Shown in pieces: positions 1 to 7,427 of a DNA stretch of 64,000 nt. Positions within the stretch are counted from its first letter, which is position 1. Each line of letters starts with the position of its first letter. Under the pieces are notes generated by a model, which ran no database searches, was not told the origin of the DNA, and was given only the letters and a program-made list of their open reading frames with translations. Source of the DNA: CAWINX01 sp963702055 (GTDB lineage Bacteria > Actinomycetota > Thermoleophilia > Solirubrobacterales > 70-9); NCBI GenBank assembly GCA_963702055.1, contig OY969702.1:248001-312000 (forward strand), written 5' to 3'. Both the position numbers and the translations under genes were made by a program.

Positions 1-179
1 AGAACGCTCCGACTCCCGGCCCCCGCGAGCTGGGCGACGTGGTGATCTGCCCGGAGCACTGCTCCGACCTCACCGAGGCGGCGGTCCACGGCGCCCTCCA
101 CCTCTGCGGCCACGACCACGAGACCGACGCGGGGGAGATGCTCGAGCTTCAGGCCACCGTGATCAAGGGTCTGCGATGA
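1..179 (+). CDS. ybeY: Endoribonuclease YbeY (3' end only)
   Basis: Only the last 58 codons lie in the window, read from base 3. They carry the YbeY zinc-binding signature HGALHLCGHDHE (the family consensus is HG-LHL-GYDH), which supplies the three metal-binding histidines of this single-strand RNase of 16S rRNA maturation. The TGA at 177-179 overlaps the ATG of era (ATGA), so the two are translationally coupled, and ybeY-era is a widespread gene order. The N-terminal part is cut off by the window edge. Confidence 0.93.
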   Translation, partial: NAPTPGPRELGDVVICPEHCSDLTEAAVHGALHLCGHDHETDAGEMLELQATVIKGLR

Positions 180-1069
180 CCCGCGCCGGCTTCATCGGCC
201 TGGCGGGGCGACCCAATGCCGGCAAGTCGACCTTGGTCAACGCGATCGTCGGCGACAAGGTGGCGATCGTCTCGGTGCGCCCGCAGACGACGCGGCGGGC
301 GATCCGCGGCGTCGCCACCGACACCGAGGCCGAGCGCCAGCTGATCCTTGTCGACCTGCCGGGAGTCCAGCGCCCCCGCGACGTGCTGACCGAGCGGATG
401 CAGAAGCGGGTCGAGCGCGAGCTCGCCGACTCCGACGTCGTCCTCTTCGTCGTCAACGGCGAGCAGGGCGTCGGGCCGGGCGACCGCTTCATCGCCCGCG
501 CCCTGCTCGGCGCCGAGACGAAGGTCCCGGTGATCTGCGCGGTCAACAAGTGCGACCGGCTGGGACCGGGGGAGACGGTCGAGGCGCTCTCCGCCGCGGC
601 GGAGCTGGAGGGCGTCGACGAGGTCTTCCCGATCAGCGCCCGCAGCGGCGAGGGGCTCAAAGCGTTGACCGAGCGGCTGGGCGAGCTGATGCCGGAAGGC
701 CCCTACATGTACCCGCCCGAGGACCACAGCGACCAGTCGAGCGAGGTCCTGCTCGCCGAACTGATCCGCGAGCAGGTCCTCAATCGCACCCGTCAGGAGA
801 TCCCCCACTCGGTCGAGGTTTCGGTCAAAGAGATCGAGAAGCGCGAGGACGGCCTGGTCACCGTCCACGCCGAGATCTGGGCGGAGACCGAGTCCCAGAA
901 GCGGATCCTGATCGGCAAGGGAGGCGCCAAGGTCCAGGAGATCGGCACCGCCGCCCGCAGCGCCCTGGAGCAGGAACTGAACGCCAAGGTCTACCTCGAC
1001 CTCAAGGTCCAGGTCCGCAACCACTGGCGCCGCGATGAGGATCTGCTCAACCGCCTCGGGATCGAATAG
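176..1069 (+). CDS. era: GTPase Era
   Basis: This is Era, the 30S-assembly GTPase that binds the 3' end of 16S rRNA; 297 aa is the normal family length. The G1 P-loop GRPNAGKS is at residues 11-18, the G3 DLPG at 60-63 and the G4 NKCD at 124-127. A C-terminal KH RNA-binding domain carries the loop GKGG at 247-250. It overlaps ybeY by four bases. The TAG stop at 1067-1069 shares one base with a possible GTG start of the next, unrelated gene, where GC content and codon use drop. Confidence 0.98.
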   Translation: MTRAGFIGLAGRPNAGKSTLVNAIVGDKVAIVSVRPQTTRRAIRGVATDTEAERQLILVDLPGVQRPRDVLTERMQKRVERELADSDVVLFVVNGEQGVGPGDRFIARALLGAETKVPVICAVNKCDRLGPGETVEALSAAAELEGVDEVFPISARSGEGLKALTERLGELMPEGPYMYPPEDHSDQSSEVLLAELIREQVLNRTRQEIPHSVEVSVKEIEKREDGLVTVHAEIWAETESQKRILIGKGGAKVQEIGTAARSALEQELNAKVYLDLKVQVRNHWRRDEDLLNRLGIE

Positions 1070-2238
1070 TGGGATCGTCGATGTCATTCAAGGAGTTGCT
1101 CCTCGACATTCCCGATGTCGGCGAGGACCGGAACTTCGAGCGCTTGCTGGCGAGTCCGCTCACAGGACACGACACTGATCTGAACCGGGATAGGCTGTGG
1201 CCGGTGACCGTTTGGGGCGTCCATAACGACCGTCCGGAACTCGATCTGGTCGGCAACGGCTACGTTGGCATTGGCTGGCCCGAGATGGGCGATCTCACCA
1301 ACATCAGCCCTGACAAGGACGAGTTGAAGAAGCGAGTTGCCGAGGCCTACCCAGATGCCAAGCCCGGCGCCATCCCCGTTTGGGCGGGGGTCTTCCTCCG
1401 GTTCAGGTTTGAAATGAAACCGGGCGATCTCGTGATCTACCCCTACAAGCCGGACAGCACGCTTAACTTCGACCGCATCACGGGGGACTACTACTACGAC
1501 ACTTCGGCCACACTCCATCGGAACCGACGCAAGGTCGACTGGCTGAAAACCGGGATTCCGAGAGCGGAGTTTTCAAAGGGGGCTCGCTACGAGGTTGGTT
1601 CCGCGGTCACCCTGTTCCGCGTCAAGAATCATGACCAGGAGTTCATCGACTTCATCGAAGACGACGCTAGTCCAGCTTCGTTTTCGGTCGGGTCCTCGGG
1701 AACGGCATCAGCGGACGAGGCCACGGCGCAGGCCGAGGATGAGCCAAACGCCGAGCGCATTGAGGAGTACACCCGAGACTTTGTCATCGAGACGCTGCTC
1801 AAGGAGCTCGACGGCCCCCGGTTTGAGCACTTTGTTGCCGATTTGATGGAGGCCCTGGGCTACCGGACTCAGGTGACCCAAGCGAGCGGTGACGGAGGAG
1901 TAGATGTGATTGCGCACAGAGATCCCTTCGGCCTCGAGCCTCCAATCATCAAGGTCCAGTGCAAGCGGGTAGTGGGAAGCATTGGTGCTCCCGAAGTCCA
2001 AAAGCTGACCGGCTCCCTAGCTCCTGGAGGATCCGAGTTAGGGCTGTTCGTCACGCTTGGGACCTTCTCGAAGGACGCGGTTCATCTTGGACGAACGCGC
2101 CAAGATCTACGATTGGTCAACGGCAACGAGTTTGTTGACTTGGTACTCGACAACTACGAGAAGCTCAGTTCTGAGTGGAAGCGGCTGCTGCCATTTCGCC
2201 GCCTATACGTCGTAGATCGCGATCCGGAAGGGAGCTAG
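1069..2238 (+). CDS. Mrr-type restriction endonuclease with N-terminal PUA/EVE-like domain
   Basis: This is a 389-aa two-domain protein. The C-terminal third is an Mrr_cat PD-(D/E)xK nuclease: FEHF (E253), GDGGVD (D279) and VQCKR (Q297, K299) are all present, so the active site looks intact. The N-terminal 190 residues carry GYVGIGWPEMGDL near 64-76, GDLVIYP near 119-125 and ITGDYYYD near 137-144. I recognise this pattern from the PUA/EVE-like domains fused to Mrr nucleases, which are thought to read modified bases; this is inference from motif spacing. Together they suggest a type IV-like, modification-dependent restriction enzyme for phage defence. Codon use (many GAT, GTT, AAC) and GC are lower than in the neighbours, so it is probably acquired. 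The start is either GTG 1069, overlapping the era stop, or ATG 1081; neither has a clear Shine-Dalgarno sequence. Confidence 0.8.
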   Translation: MGSSMSFKELLLDIPDVGEDRNFERLLASPLTGHDTDLNRDRLWPVTVWGVHNDRPELDLVGNGYVGIGWPEMGDLTNISPDKDELKKRVAEAYPDAKPGAIPVWAGVFLRFRFEMKPGDLVIYPYKPDSTLNFDRITGDYYYDTSATLHRNRRKVDWLKTGIPRAEFSKGARYEVGSAVTLFRVKNHDQEFIDFIEDDASPASFSVGSSGTASADEATAQAEDEPNAERIEEYTRDFVIETLLKELDGPRFEHFVADLMEALGYRTQVTQASGDGGVDVIAHRDPFGLEPPIIKVQCKRVVGSIGAPEVQKLTGSLAPGGSELGLFVTLGTFSKDAVHLGRTRQDLRLVNGNEFVDLVLDNYEKLSSEWKRLLPFRRLYVVDRDPEGS

Positions 2239-2243
2239 CAGCT

Positions 2244-2273
2244 GGGTACGCCGTGTGTCCTTACGTGTACCCT
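2244..2273 (+). promoter_or_regulatory. Promoter and candidate operator of the toxin-antitoxin pair
   Basis: A perfect inverted repeat GGGTAC (2244-2249) / GTACCC (2267-2272) overlaps a TACCCT -10-like hexamer (2268-2273) lying 6 bases before the antitoxin ATG. Ribbon-helix-helix antitoxins commonly bind palindromes over their own promoter, so this is the expected place for autoregulation. No binding data. Confidence 0.5.
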
Positions 2274-2279
2274 TGGAGC

Positions 2280-2537
2280 ATGGCTGAGCGGAACCGTCGT
2301 ATCAACGTCACACTGGAGCCAGACTACGCGCGGAAGCTGGCAAGCCTCGCTGAGCGCACGCACGTTCAGGAGGGGACGCTCGCTCGCTCGCTTCTCTCCA
2401 GCGCGCTTGACGAAGCCGATCCGGATGCTTCGCGGATTACTGAGATCCTCGACGGGATCCCTGGCGCCTGGGAGCGGGCGCAGGATTCCATCGAGCAGGC
2501 TCGCCGGGGCGAGACGGTTTCACTCGCCGAGCTGTAA
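2280..2537 (+). CDS. Ribbon-helix-helix-type antitoxin
   Basis: 85 aa. The N-terminus RRINVTLEPDYARKLASLAE followed by a helix ending SLLSSAL fits a ribbon-helix-helix DNA-binding fold. The C-terminal tail RRGETVSLAEL resembles the toxin-clamping tail of ParD/RelB-like antitoxins. The open frame extends upstream to 2175, but that part overlaps the nuclease gene. The ATG at 2280 is preferred because TACCCT sits exactly 6 bases before it. The stop is 3 bases before the toxin ATG. The exact family is uncertain; the pairing makes the antitoxin role likely. Confidence 0.72.
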   Translation: MAERNRRINVTLEPDYARKLASLAERTHVQEGTLARSLLSSALDEADPDASRITEILDGIPGAWERAQDSIEQARRGETVSLAEL

Positions 2538-2540
2538 TCG

Positions 2541-2831
2541 ATGCCGACGGTCGAAGTTACGCGCCAGGCGCGCGATGAGCTTCGTGACCTGATCGAGACC
2601 CGCCGGCTCCCACCTGACACGAGAGAGCGCATCGCCCGTTCGCTGCTCACGCTGGAGGAGTTTCCGCGAGCCGGCAGGAAGCTCTCCGGCGTGTGGCGAG
2701 ATTGCCGCGCCGTCGTCGGTCCGTGGGGCTGGCTGATCGTCGTCTACATGTACACGGAGGCCGAAGACCGAGTCGTTGTCATCGCCTTTCACGATGCGCG
2801 GACATCGGAGGCCGCGACAGCGCACCTCTAA
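2541..2831 (+). CDS. RelE/ParE-superfamily toxin
   Basis: 96 aa, basic, with the typical layout of the family: an N-terminal strand (PTVEVTRQARDEL), an alpha-helical hairpin, then GRKLSGVWRDCRAVVG and a strand-rich C-terminus (WLIVVYMYTEAEDRVVVIAF). RelE members cleave mRNA at the ribosome and ParE members poison gyrase; the sequence alone does not say which. It lies directly behind the antitoxin gene with a 3-base gap, so the pair is one transcript. It sits in the lower-GC cassette between era and hisIE. Confidence 0.78.
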   Translation: MPTVEVTRQARDELRDLIETRRLPPDTRERIARSLLTLEEFPRAGRKLSGVWRDCRAVVGPWGWLIVVYMYTEAEDRVVVIAFHDARTSEAATAHL

Positions 2832-2882
2832 GTCCGGTTGCTCATGGTCGAAGATCGCGGATTCGAATCTCGCCCCACTACG
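2831..2882 (+). pseudogene. Decayed 3' part of a tRNA, probably tRNA-Met(CAT)
   Basis: The stretch reads like the anticodon arm, variable loop, T arm and acceptor 3' strand of a tRNA. TCCGG is followed by the loop CTCAT (anticodon CAT), then CGAAGATC, a T-loop TTCGAAT (2862-2868) flanked by GCGGA/CTCGC, and CCCACTA. The T stem keeps three Watson-Crick pairs and one wobble but has an A-C mismatch at the closing pair. The anticodon stem no longer pairs, and there is no 5' half. It is therefore not a functional tRNA. It marks the right edge of the accessory cassette and could be an old integration site. It also carries the hisIE promoter hexamer. Confidence 0.45.
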
Positions 2883-2884
2883 AT
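2879..2884 (+). promoter_or_regulatory. -10-like element TACGAT for the his/trp operon
   Basis: TACGAT lies 6 bases before the hisIE ATG with no Shine-Dalgarno sequence between, consistent with a leaderless transcript. It overlaps the end of the tRNA relic. Confidence 0.5.
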
Positions 2885-2890
2885 TGCCTG

Positions 2891-3505
2891 ATGTTCGAGC
2901 AGGTTGAATTCGACGAGCGCGGGTTGGTGCCGTGCGTCGCGCAGGACTTCGCCACGGGCGAGGTGCTTACGCTGGCCTACGTCAACGCGGAGTCCCTGCG
3001 CCTCACCGAGGAGACCGGCGACCTCCACTTCTACAGTCGCTCACGCGGGGAGATCTGGCGCAAGGGGGAGACCTCGGGCAACTTCCTGCGGGTGCGCCAG
3101 CTGCGGATCGACTGCGACGGTGACGCGATCGTCGCCCTGGTCGAGCCGATCGGTCCCGCCTGCCACACCGGCGAGCGCAGCTGCTTCTATCGCGAGCTGG
3201 GCGGCGAGGAGGCGCCCGCGCCGGTCGCCCACGAGGCGCCGGCGACGCTGGAGCGGACTCTGCGCAGCCGCGCCGCCGAACGGCCCGAGGACAGCTACAC
3301 GGTCAAGCTGCTCGACGACCCGAAGCTGATCGGCGAGAAGGTCGAGGAGGAGGCCGAGGAGGTGGCGCGGGCGGCCCGCGAGGAGTCCGACGAGCGGGTC
3401 GCCGAGGAGGCCGCCGACCTGCTCTACCACCTCAGCGTCCTGCTCGCCTCCCGCGAGGTGTCCCAGTCGGCCGTGATGGAAGTGCTCAATGGCCGTCGTA
3501 GCTGA
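2891..3505 (+). CDS. hisIE: Bifunctional phosphoribosyl-AMP cyclohydrolase / phosphoribosyl-ATP pyrophosphatase
   Basis: A 204-aa fusion catalysing steps 2 and 3 of histidine synthesis. HisI part (about 1-105): KGETSGN (58-64), the Mg-binding DCDGD (74-78) and the zinc cysteines in ACHTGERSC (C91, C98). HisE part (about 118-204): a MazG-like helical domain with EKVEEEAEEVARAA and EEAADLLYHL. The frame is open further upstream, but the ATG at 2891 gives the canonical N-terminus and has TACGAT 6 bases before it. The 3' end overlaps trpE by 17 bases, so histidine and tryptophan synthesis are cotranscribed. Both pathways use PRPP. Confidence 0.96.
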   Translation: MFEQVEFDERGLVPCVAQDFATGEVLTLAYVNAESLRLTEETGDLHFYSRSRGEIWRKGETSGNFLRVRQLRIDCDGDAIVALVEPIGPACHTGERSCFYRELGGEEAPAPVAHEAPATLERTLRSRAAERPEDSYTVKLLDDPKLIGEKVEEEAEEVARAAREESDERVAEEAADLLYHLSVLLASREVSQSAVMEVLNGRRS

Positions 3506-4997
3506 AGCCGAGCTGAAGCTCGAGCCGAGCCTCGAGGAGGCGCGCGAGCTCGCCAAGCAGGGCAACGTCGTGCCGATCCGCGCCCGGCTCGTCGACGATT
3601 GCGAGACGCCGGTCTCGGCCTTCCTGAAGCTGCGCGCCGCCGAGCCCGAGGGGGCGCCCTGCTTCCTGCTCGAGTCGGCCGAGCAGGGCCAGGTCGGCCG
3701 CTACTCCTTCGCCGGCTTCCGCCCCCGCGCCGTGCTGCGCTGGAGCGACGGCGTCCTCTCGGAGTCCGGCGGCTCCGACCGCGACGCCCCCGACCCCTAC
3801 GCGGCGGTCTCCGACTACCTCGCCCGCTTCCAGCCGGCTCCGGTCGAGGACCTGCCGCCCTTCGCCGGCGGCGCGGTCGGCTTCTTCGGCTACGACCTGG
3901 TCCGCACGGTCGAGCCGCTCGGCGAGCCCAACCCCGACCCGCTCGGCCTGCCGGACATGGCGCTGATGGTCACCGACGTGATGCTCGTCTTCGACCACCT
4001 GCGCCACGAGCTGACGATTCTCGCCTGCGCCTTCGCCGAGGAGGACGGCGGCATCGACGCCGCCTACGCTCGCGCCGCCGAGACGATCGCCGAGGTGCGC
4101 GGGCTGCTGCGCGGCGCCGTCCCCGTCCCGGAGAGCCCGGCAATCGCCGAGCCGCCGCGCTTCGTCTCCAACATGGAGCGCGAGGAGTTTGAGGCGGCGG
4201 TCGCGCGGATCGTCGAGTACGTCCACGCCGGCGACGCCTTCCAGGTCGTCCCCTCGCAGCGCTTCTCCGCGCCGGCGCCGGTCGAGGCCTTCTCGGTCTA
4301 TCGCGGCCTGCGCGCGGTCAATCCCTCCCCCTACATGTACTTCCTCGAGTTCGGCGACTTCCAGATCGCCGGCGCCTCGCCGGAGCCGCTGGTCAAGGTG
4401 ACCGGCAACAGGGTCGAGACACGGCCGATCGCCGGCACCTACCCGCGCGGCGCCAACGAGGACGAGGATCGCCGCCTCGCCGAACGGCTCGTCAACGACC
4501 CCAAGGAGCGCGCCGAGCACGTGATGCTGGTCGACCTCGGGCGCAACGACCTCGGCCGCGTCTGCGAGTACGGCAGTGTCAGCGTCGACGAGCTGATGGT
4601 GGTCGAGACCTACTCGCACGTCCTCCACATCGTCAGCCAGGTCTCGGGGACGCTGCGCGAGGGAGTGAGCGCGATGGACGTGCTGCGCTCGGCGCTGCCC
4701 GCCGGCACCCTTTCGGGGGCGCCGAAGGTCCGCGCGATGCAGATCATCGATGAGCTGGAGCCGGTAAAGCGCTGCTCCTACGGCGGTGCGATCGGCTACC
4801 TCTCCTGGAACGGCGACCTCGACACCGCGATCCACATCCGCACCGTCGTCGTCAAGGACGGGCAGGTCCACGTGCAGGCGGGCGGCGGCACCGTAGCCGA
4901 CGCCGTGCCGGCCTACGAGTACAACGAGTCGGTCAACAAGGCCAAGGCGGTCTTCCGCGCCGTCGAGCTGGCCTGCGAGCAGCCGGATTGGGCGTAG
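3489..4997 (+). CDS. trpE: Anthranilate synthase component I
   Basis: 502 aa, full length. TrpE makes anthranilate from chorismate using ammonia delivered by TrpG. The tryptophan feedback site LLES is present at residues 60-63, so allosteric inhibition is expected. The chorismate-binding core shows GASPEPLVKV, TRPIAGTYPRG, DLGRNDLGRV and LSGAPKVRAM, and CSYGGAIGYL near the C-terminus. The start lies inside hisIE (17-base overlap). trpG follows after 2 bases. No leader peptide with tandem Trp codons is seen upstream, so feedback inhibition rather than attenuation is the visible control. Confidence 0.97.
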   Translation: MAVVAEAELKLEPSLEEARELAKQGNVVPIRARLVDDCETPVSAFLKLRAAEPEGAPCFLLESAEQGQVGRYSFAGFRPRAVLRWSDGVLSESGGSDRDAPDPYAAVSDYLARFQPAPVEDLPPFAGGAVGFFGYDLVRTVEPLGEPNPDPLGLPDMALMVTDVMLVFDHLRHELTILACAFAEEDGGIDAAYARAAETIAEVRGLLRGAVPVPESPAIAEPPRFVSNMEREEFEAAVARIVEYVHAGDAFQVVPSQRFSAPAPVEAFSVYRGLRAVNPSPYMYFLEFGDFQIAGASPEPLVKVTGNRVETRPIAGTYPRGANEDEDRRLAERLVNDPKERAEHVMLVDLGRNDLGRVCEYGSVSVDELMVVETYSHVLHIVSQVSGTLREGVSAMDVLRSALPAGTLSGAPKVRAMQIIDELEPVKRCSYGGAIGYLSWNGDLDTAIHIRTVVVKDGQVHVQAGGGTVADAVPAYEYNESVNKAKAVFRAVELACEQPDWA

Positions 4998-4999
4998 CG

Positions 5000-5557
5000 A
5001 TGAAGGTCCTGGTGATCGACAACTACGACAGCTTCACCTATAACCTCGTCCAGTACCTGGGCGAGCTGGGGGCGGAGGTCGAGGTGGTTCGCAACGACGT
5101 GGAGACGGTGGAGGAGATGCTGGCGCGCGAGCCCGACCGCCTCGTCGTCTCCCCAGGCCCCTGCACCCCCGCCGAGGCGGGCACCTCGGTCGAGGCGATC
5201 CGCGCCTTCGCCGAAGCCGGCACCCCGGTGCTGGGCGTCTGCCTCGGCCACCAGTCGCTGGTCGAGGCGTTCGGCGGCCGCGTCGTCGTCGGCGACCCGA
5301 TCCACGGCAAGGACGCTGAGGTTACACACGACGGCAAGAAGATCTATGAGGGCCTGCCGAGCCCGCTGGTCGCCGGCCGCTACCACTCGCTGATCGCCGA
5401 CCCGGACCTGCCGGACGAGCTGGAGCTGACCGCCAGCTTCGACGGTGTGGTGATGGGGGTGCGCCACCGCGAGCTGCCCGCCGAGGGCGTCCAGTTCCAC
5501 CCCGAGTCGGTGCTCACCCCGCAGGGCAAGCACCTGCTGGAGAACTTCCTTGCCTAA
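5000..5557 (+). CDS. trpG: Anthranilate synthase component II (glutamine amidotransferase)
   Basis: 185 aa, a class I glutamine amidotransferase that hydrolyses glutamine and passes ammonia to TrpE. The triad is visible: C81 in GVCLGHQ, and H167 and E169 in QFHPES. The oxyanion motif SPGPCTP is near residue 51. ATG 5000 is preferred over TTG 4988 because the protein then begins MKVLVIDNYDSFTYN, the usual family start. It could also serve p-aminobenzoate synthesis (PabA), as in other bacteria with a single TrpG/PabA subunit. The stop overlaps the trpD TTG. Confidence 0.96.
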   Translation: MKVLVIDNYDSFTYNLVQYLGELGAEVEVVRNDVETVEEMLAREPDRLVVSPGPCTPAEAGTSVEAIRAFAEAGTPVLGVCLGHQSLVEAFGGRVVVGDPIHGKDAEVTHDGKKIYEGLPSPLVAGRYHSLIADPDLPDELELTASFDGVVMGVRHRELPAEGVQFHPESVLTPQGKHLLENFLA

Positions 5558-6578
5558 CGAGGTCCTCACCAGGGCGATTGACGCTGTCTGCCGCGGCGAC
5601 CACCTGACCGCCGACCATGCCGCCGCGGTCCTCGCCGAGATCATGGAGGGACGCTCCAGCGAGGTGCAGACCGCCGCCTTCCTGATCGCTCTGCGGGCAA
5701 AGGGGGAGACGGTGCCGGAGCTGGTCGGCCTGGTCCGCACGATGCGATCGCTAGCCGCTCACGTCACCGCGAGCCGCCCCGACCTGGTCGACACGGCCGG
5801 GACCGGGGGAGGCCCCTCGACCTTCAACGTCTCGACCACCGCGGCCCTGGTCGCCGCCGGCGCCGGCTGCGCGGTCGCCAAGCACGGCAACCGCTCCTAC
5901 ACCAGTCGCTGCGGCTCCGCCGACCTGCTGGAGGCGCTCGGCGTCAACATCGACCTCGACCCCGAGGGGGTGGCGCGTTGCATCGACGAGGTCGGGTTCG
6001 GCTTCATGTTCGCTCCCCGCCACCACGCGGCGATGGCCCACGTCATCCCGGTTCGCAAGGAGCTGGCTGTGCGGACGATTTTCAACTTCCTCGGGTCGCT
6101 GACCAACCCGGCAGGCGCCGAGCGCCAGCTGCTCGGCGTCGCCGACCGCCATTACCAGGAGACGATCGCCGAGGCGCTGGTCTCTCTGGGCAGCGTGCGG
6201 GCGATGGTCGTCACGGCCGAGGACGGCGTCGACGAGCTCTCAATCTCGGCGCGGACGCGGGTGATCGAGGTCGCCGACGGCGGCACCAGGGAGTGGTTCG
6301 TCGAGCCGGGCGAGTTCGGTCTGGCCGAGGCTGAGCTGGACGAGGTCGCCGGCGGCAGCCCCGAGGAGAATGCCGCCGCCACACGAGCGGTTTTGGCGGG
6401 CGAGCGCGGCCCGCGTCGAGACTTGGCCCTGCTCAACGCCGGCGCGGCGATCTACGTGGGTGGCCTCGCCGCCGGGCTCGAAGACGGCATCGGCAAGGCT
6501 GCCCAGGCGATCGACTCCGGCGCCGCCCGCAAGGTCCTCGACAGCCTGATTGCAGCAACCACCGCGCCGGCCGTCTAG
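5550..6578 (+). CDS. trpD: Anthranilate phosphoribosyltransferase
   Basis: 342 aa, the usual length. TrpD transfers the phosphoribosyl group of PRPP to anthranilate. PRPP-binding DTAGTGGG is at residues 81-88, STFNVST at 90-96 and KHGNRSYTS near 111-119. The start is TTG 5550, overlapping the trpG stop by 8 bases. No ATG or GTG closer to the conserved N-terminal helix is in frame. Part of the overlapping his/trp operon. Confidence 0.96.
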   Translation: MPNEVLTRAIDAVCRGDHLTADHAAAVLAEIMEGRSSEVQTAAFLIALRAKGETVPELVGLVRTMRSLAAHVTASRPDLVDTAGTGGGPSTFNVSTTAALVAAGAGCAVAKHGNRSYTSRCGSADLLEALGVNIDLDPEGVARCIDEVGFGFMFAPRHHAAMAHVIPVRKELAVRTIFNFLGSLTNPAGAERQLLGVADRHYQETIAEALVSLGSVRAMVVTAEDGVDELSISARTRVIEVADGGTREWFVEPGEFGLAEAELDEVAGGSPEENAAATRAVLAGERGPRRDLALLNAGAAIYVGGLAAGLEDGIGKAAQAIDSGAARKVLDSLIAATTAPAV

Positions 6579-6593
6579 GCTCTGAACCCTCAA

Positions 6594-7370
6594 GTGGGAA
6601 TGATCGAGCAGCTCATCTCCGCGGCCCGGGAAGGGGTGGACGACCGTCGCCGCCAGGTCCCGCTGGCCGACCTCGAATCCCGGCTCCACGTTCGCGGCGA
6701 GGATCGCCCCTTCAGCGAGGCCCTCGTGCGCCCCGGGCTGTCGCTGATCGCCGAGTTCAAGCGGCGCTCGCCGAGCGCCGGCGACATCTCGACCACGGCG
6801 ACGATCGCCGACCAGGTCTGCGCCTATGAGCGGGGTGGCGCCGCGGCGCTCTCGGTCCTCACCGACGCGCCTCATTTCGGTGGCTCGCTCGAGGACCTGC
6901 GCGCCGCCCGCGCCGCCTGTGACCTGCCGATCCTCCGCAAGGACTTCGTCGTCGATCCCTACCAGCTCTACGAGGCGGCGGTGAACGGCGCCGACGCGGT
7001 CCTGCTGATCGTTCGCGCGCTCGACGACCGGGAGCTGCGGGAGATGTACGACGTCGCGCGCGGGCTCGACCTCGACTGCCTGGTCGAGGTCCACGACGCC
7101 GCCGAGCTGGAGCGGGCGCTGGAGCTCGACGCCGACGTGATCGGGATCAACAACCGCAACCTCGACGAGGGCACTGTCGACGTCGCCACCACTTACGAGC
7201 TGATGCCCGACGTGCCGGCCGGCAAGACGGTCGTCGCCGAGAGCGGCATCTCGGCGCGGTCCGAGCTCGAGGAGCTGGAGCGGGTCGGCGTCGACGCGGT
7301 GCTGATCGGCGAGGCGCTGATGGGCGCCGAGGACCCCGAGGCCAAGGCGCGGGAGCTGACCCAAATTTAG
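6594..7370 (+). CDS. trpC: Indole-3-glycerol phosphate synthase
   Basis: 258 aa TIM-barrel enzyme that closes the indole ring in tryptophan synthesis. Signature strands are LIAEFKRRSPSAGDI (catalytic Lys), ILRKDFVVDPYQ (second catalytic Lys), INNRNL, VAESGI and VLIGEALM. The start is GTG 6594 or ATG 6600, with no ribosome-binding site that decides between them. It is a stand-alone enzyme, not fused to trpF, which lies 1.3 kb further on beyond the HtrA gene. Confidence 0.96.
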   Translation: MGMIEQLISAAREGVDDRRRQVPLADLESRLHVRGEDRPFSEALVRPGLSLIAEFKRRSPSAGDISTTATIADQVCAYERGGAAALSVLTDAPHFGGSLEDLRAARAACDLPILRKDFVVDPYQLYEAAVNGADAVLLIVRALDDRELREMYDVARGLDLDCLVEVHDAAELERALELDADVIGINNRNLDEGTVDVATTYELMPDVPAGKTVVAESGISARSELEELERVGVDAVLIGEALMGAEDPEAKARELTQI

Positions 7371-7427
7371 GAATTCTTTGGGGTCGGTTTAGGGCCTCCT
7401 GAGCGGCGGGACGGATCATCGTTCCCG

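Noticed and set aside
2831..2882. Complete functional tRNA between the toxin gene and hisIE
   Set aside because: No 5' half or matching acceptor strand, a broken anticodon stem and a mismatched T stem; kept only as a relic.
2832..3488. Trp attenuator or riboswitch before the his/trp operon
   Set aside because: No leader frame with tandem Trp or His codons and no terminator/antiterminator pair; the hexamer sits 6 bases from the start, leaving no leader.
3486..4871. 461-codon minus-strand frame opposite trpE
   Set aside because: Antisense shadow of trpE; no domain and no promoter or ribosome-binding site.
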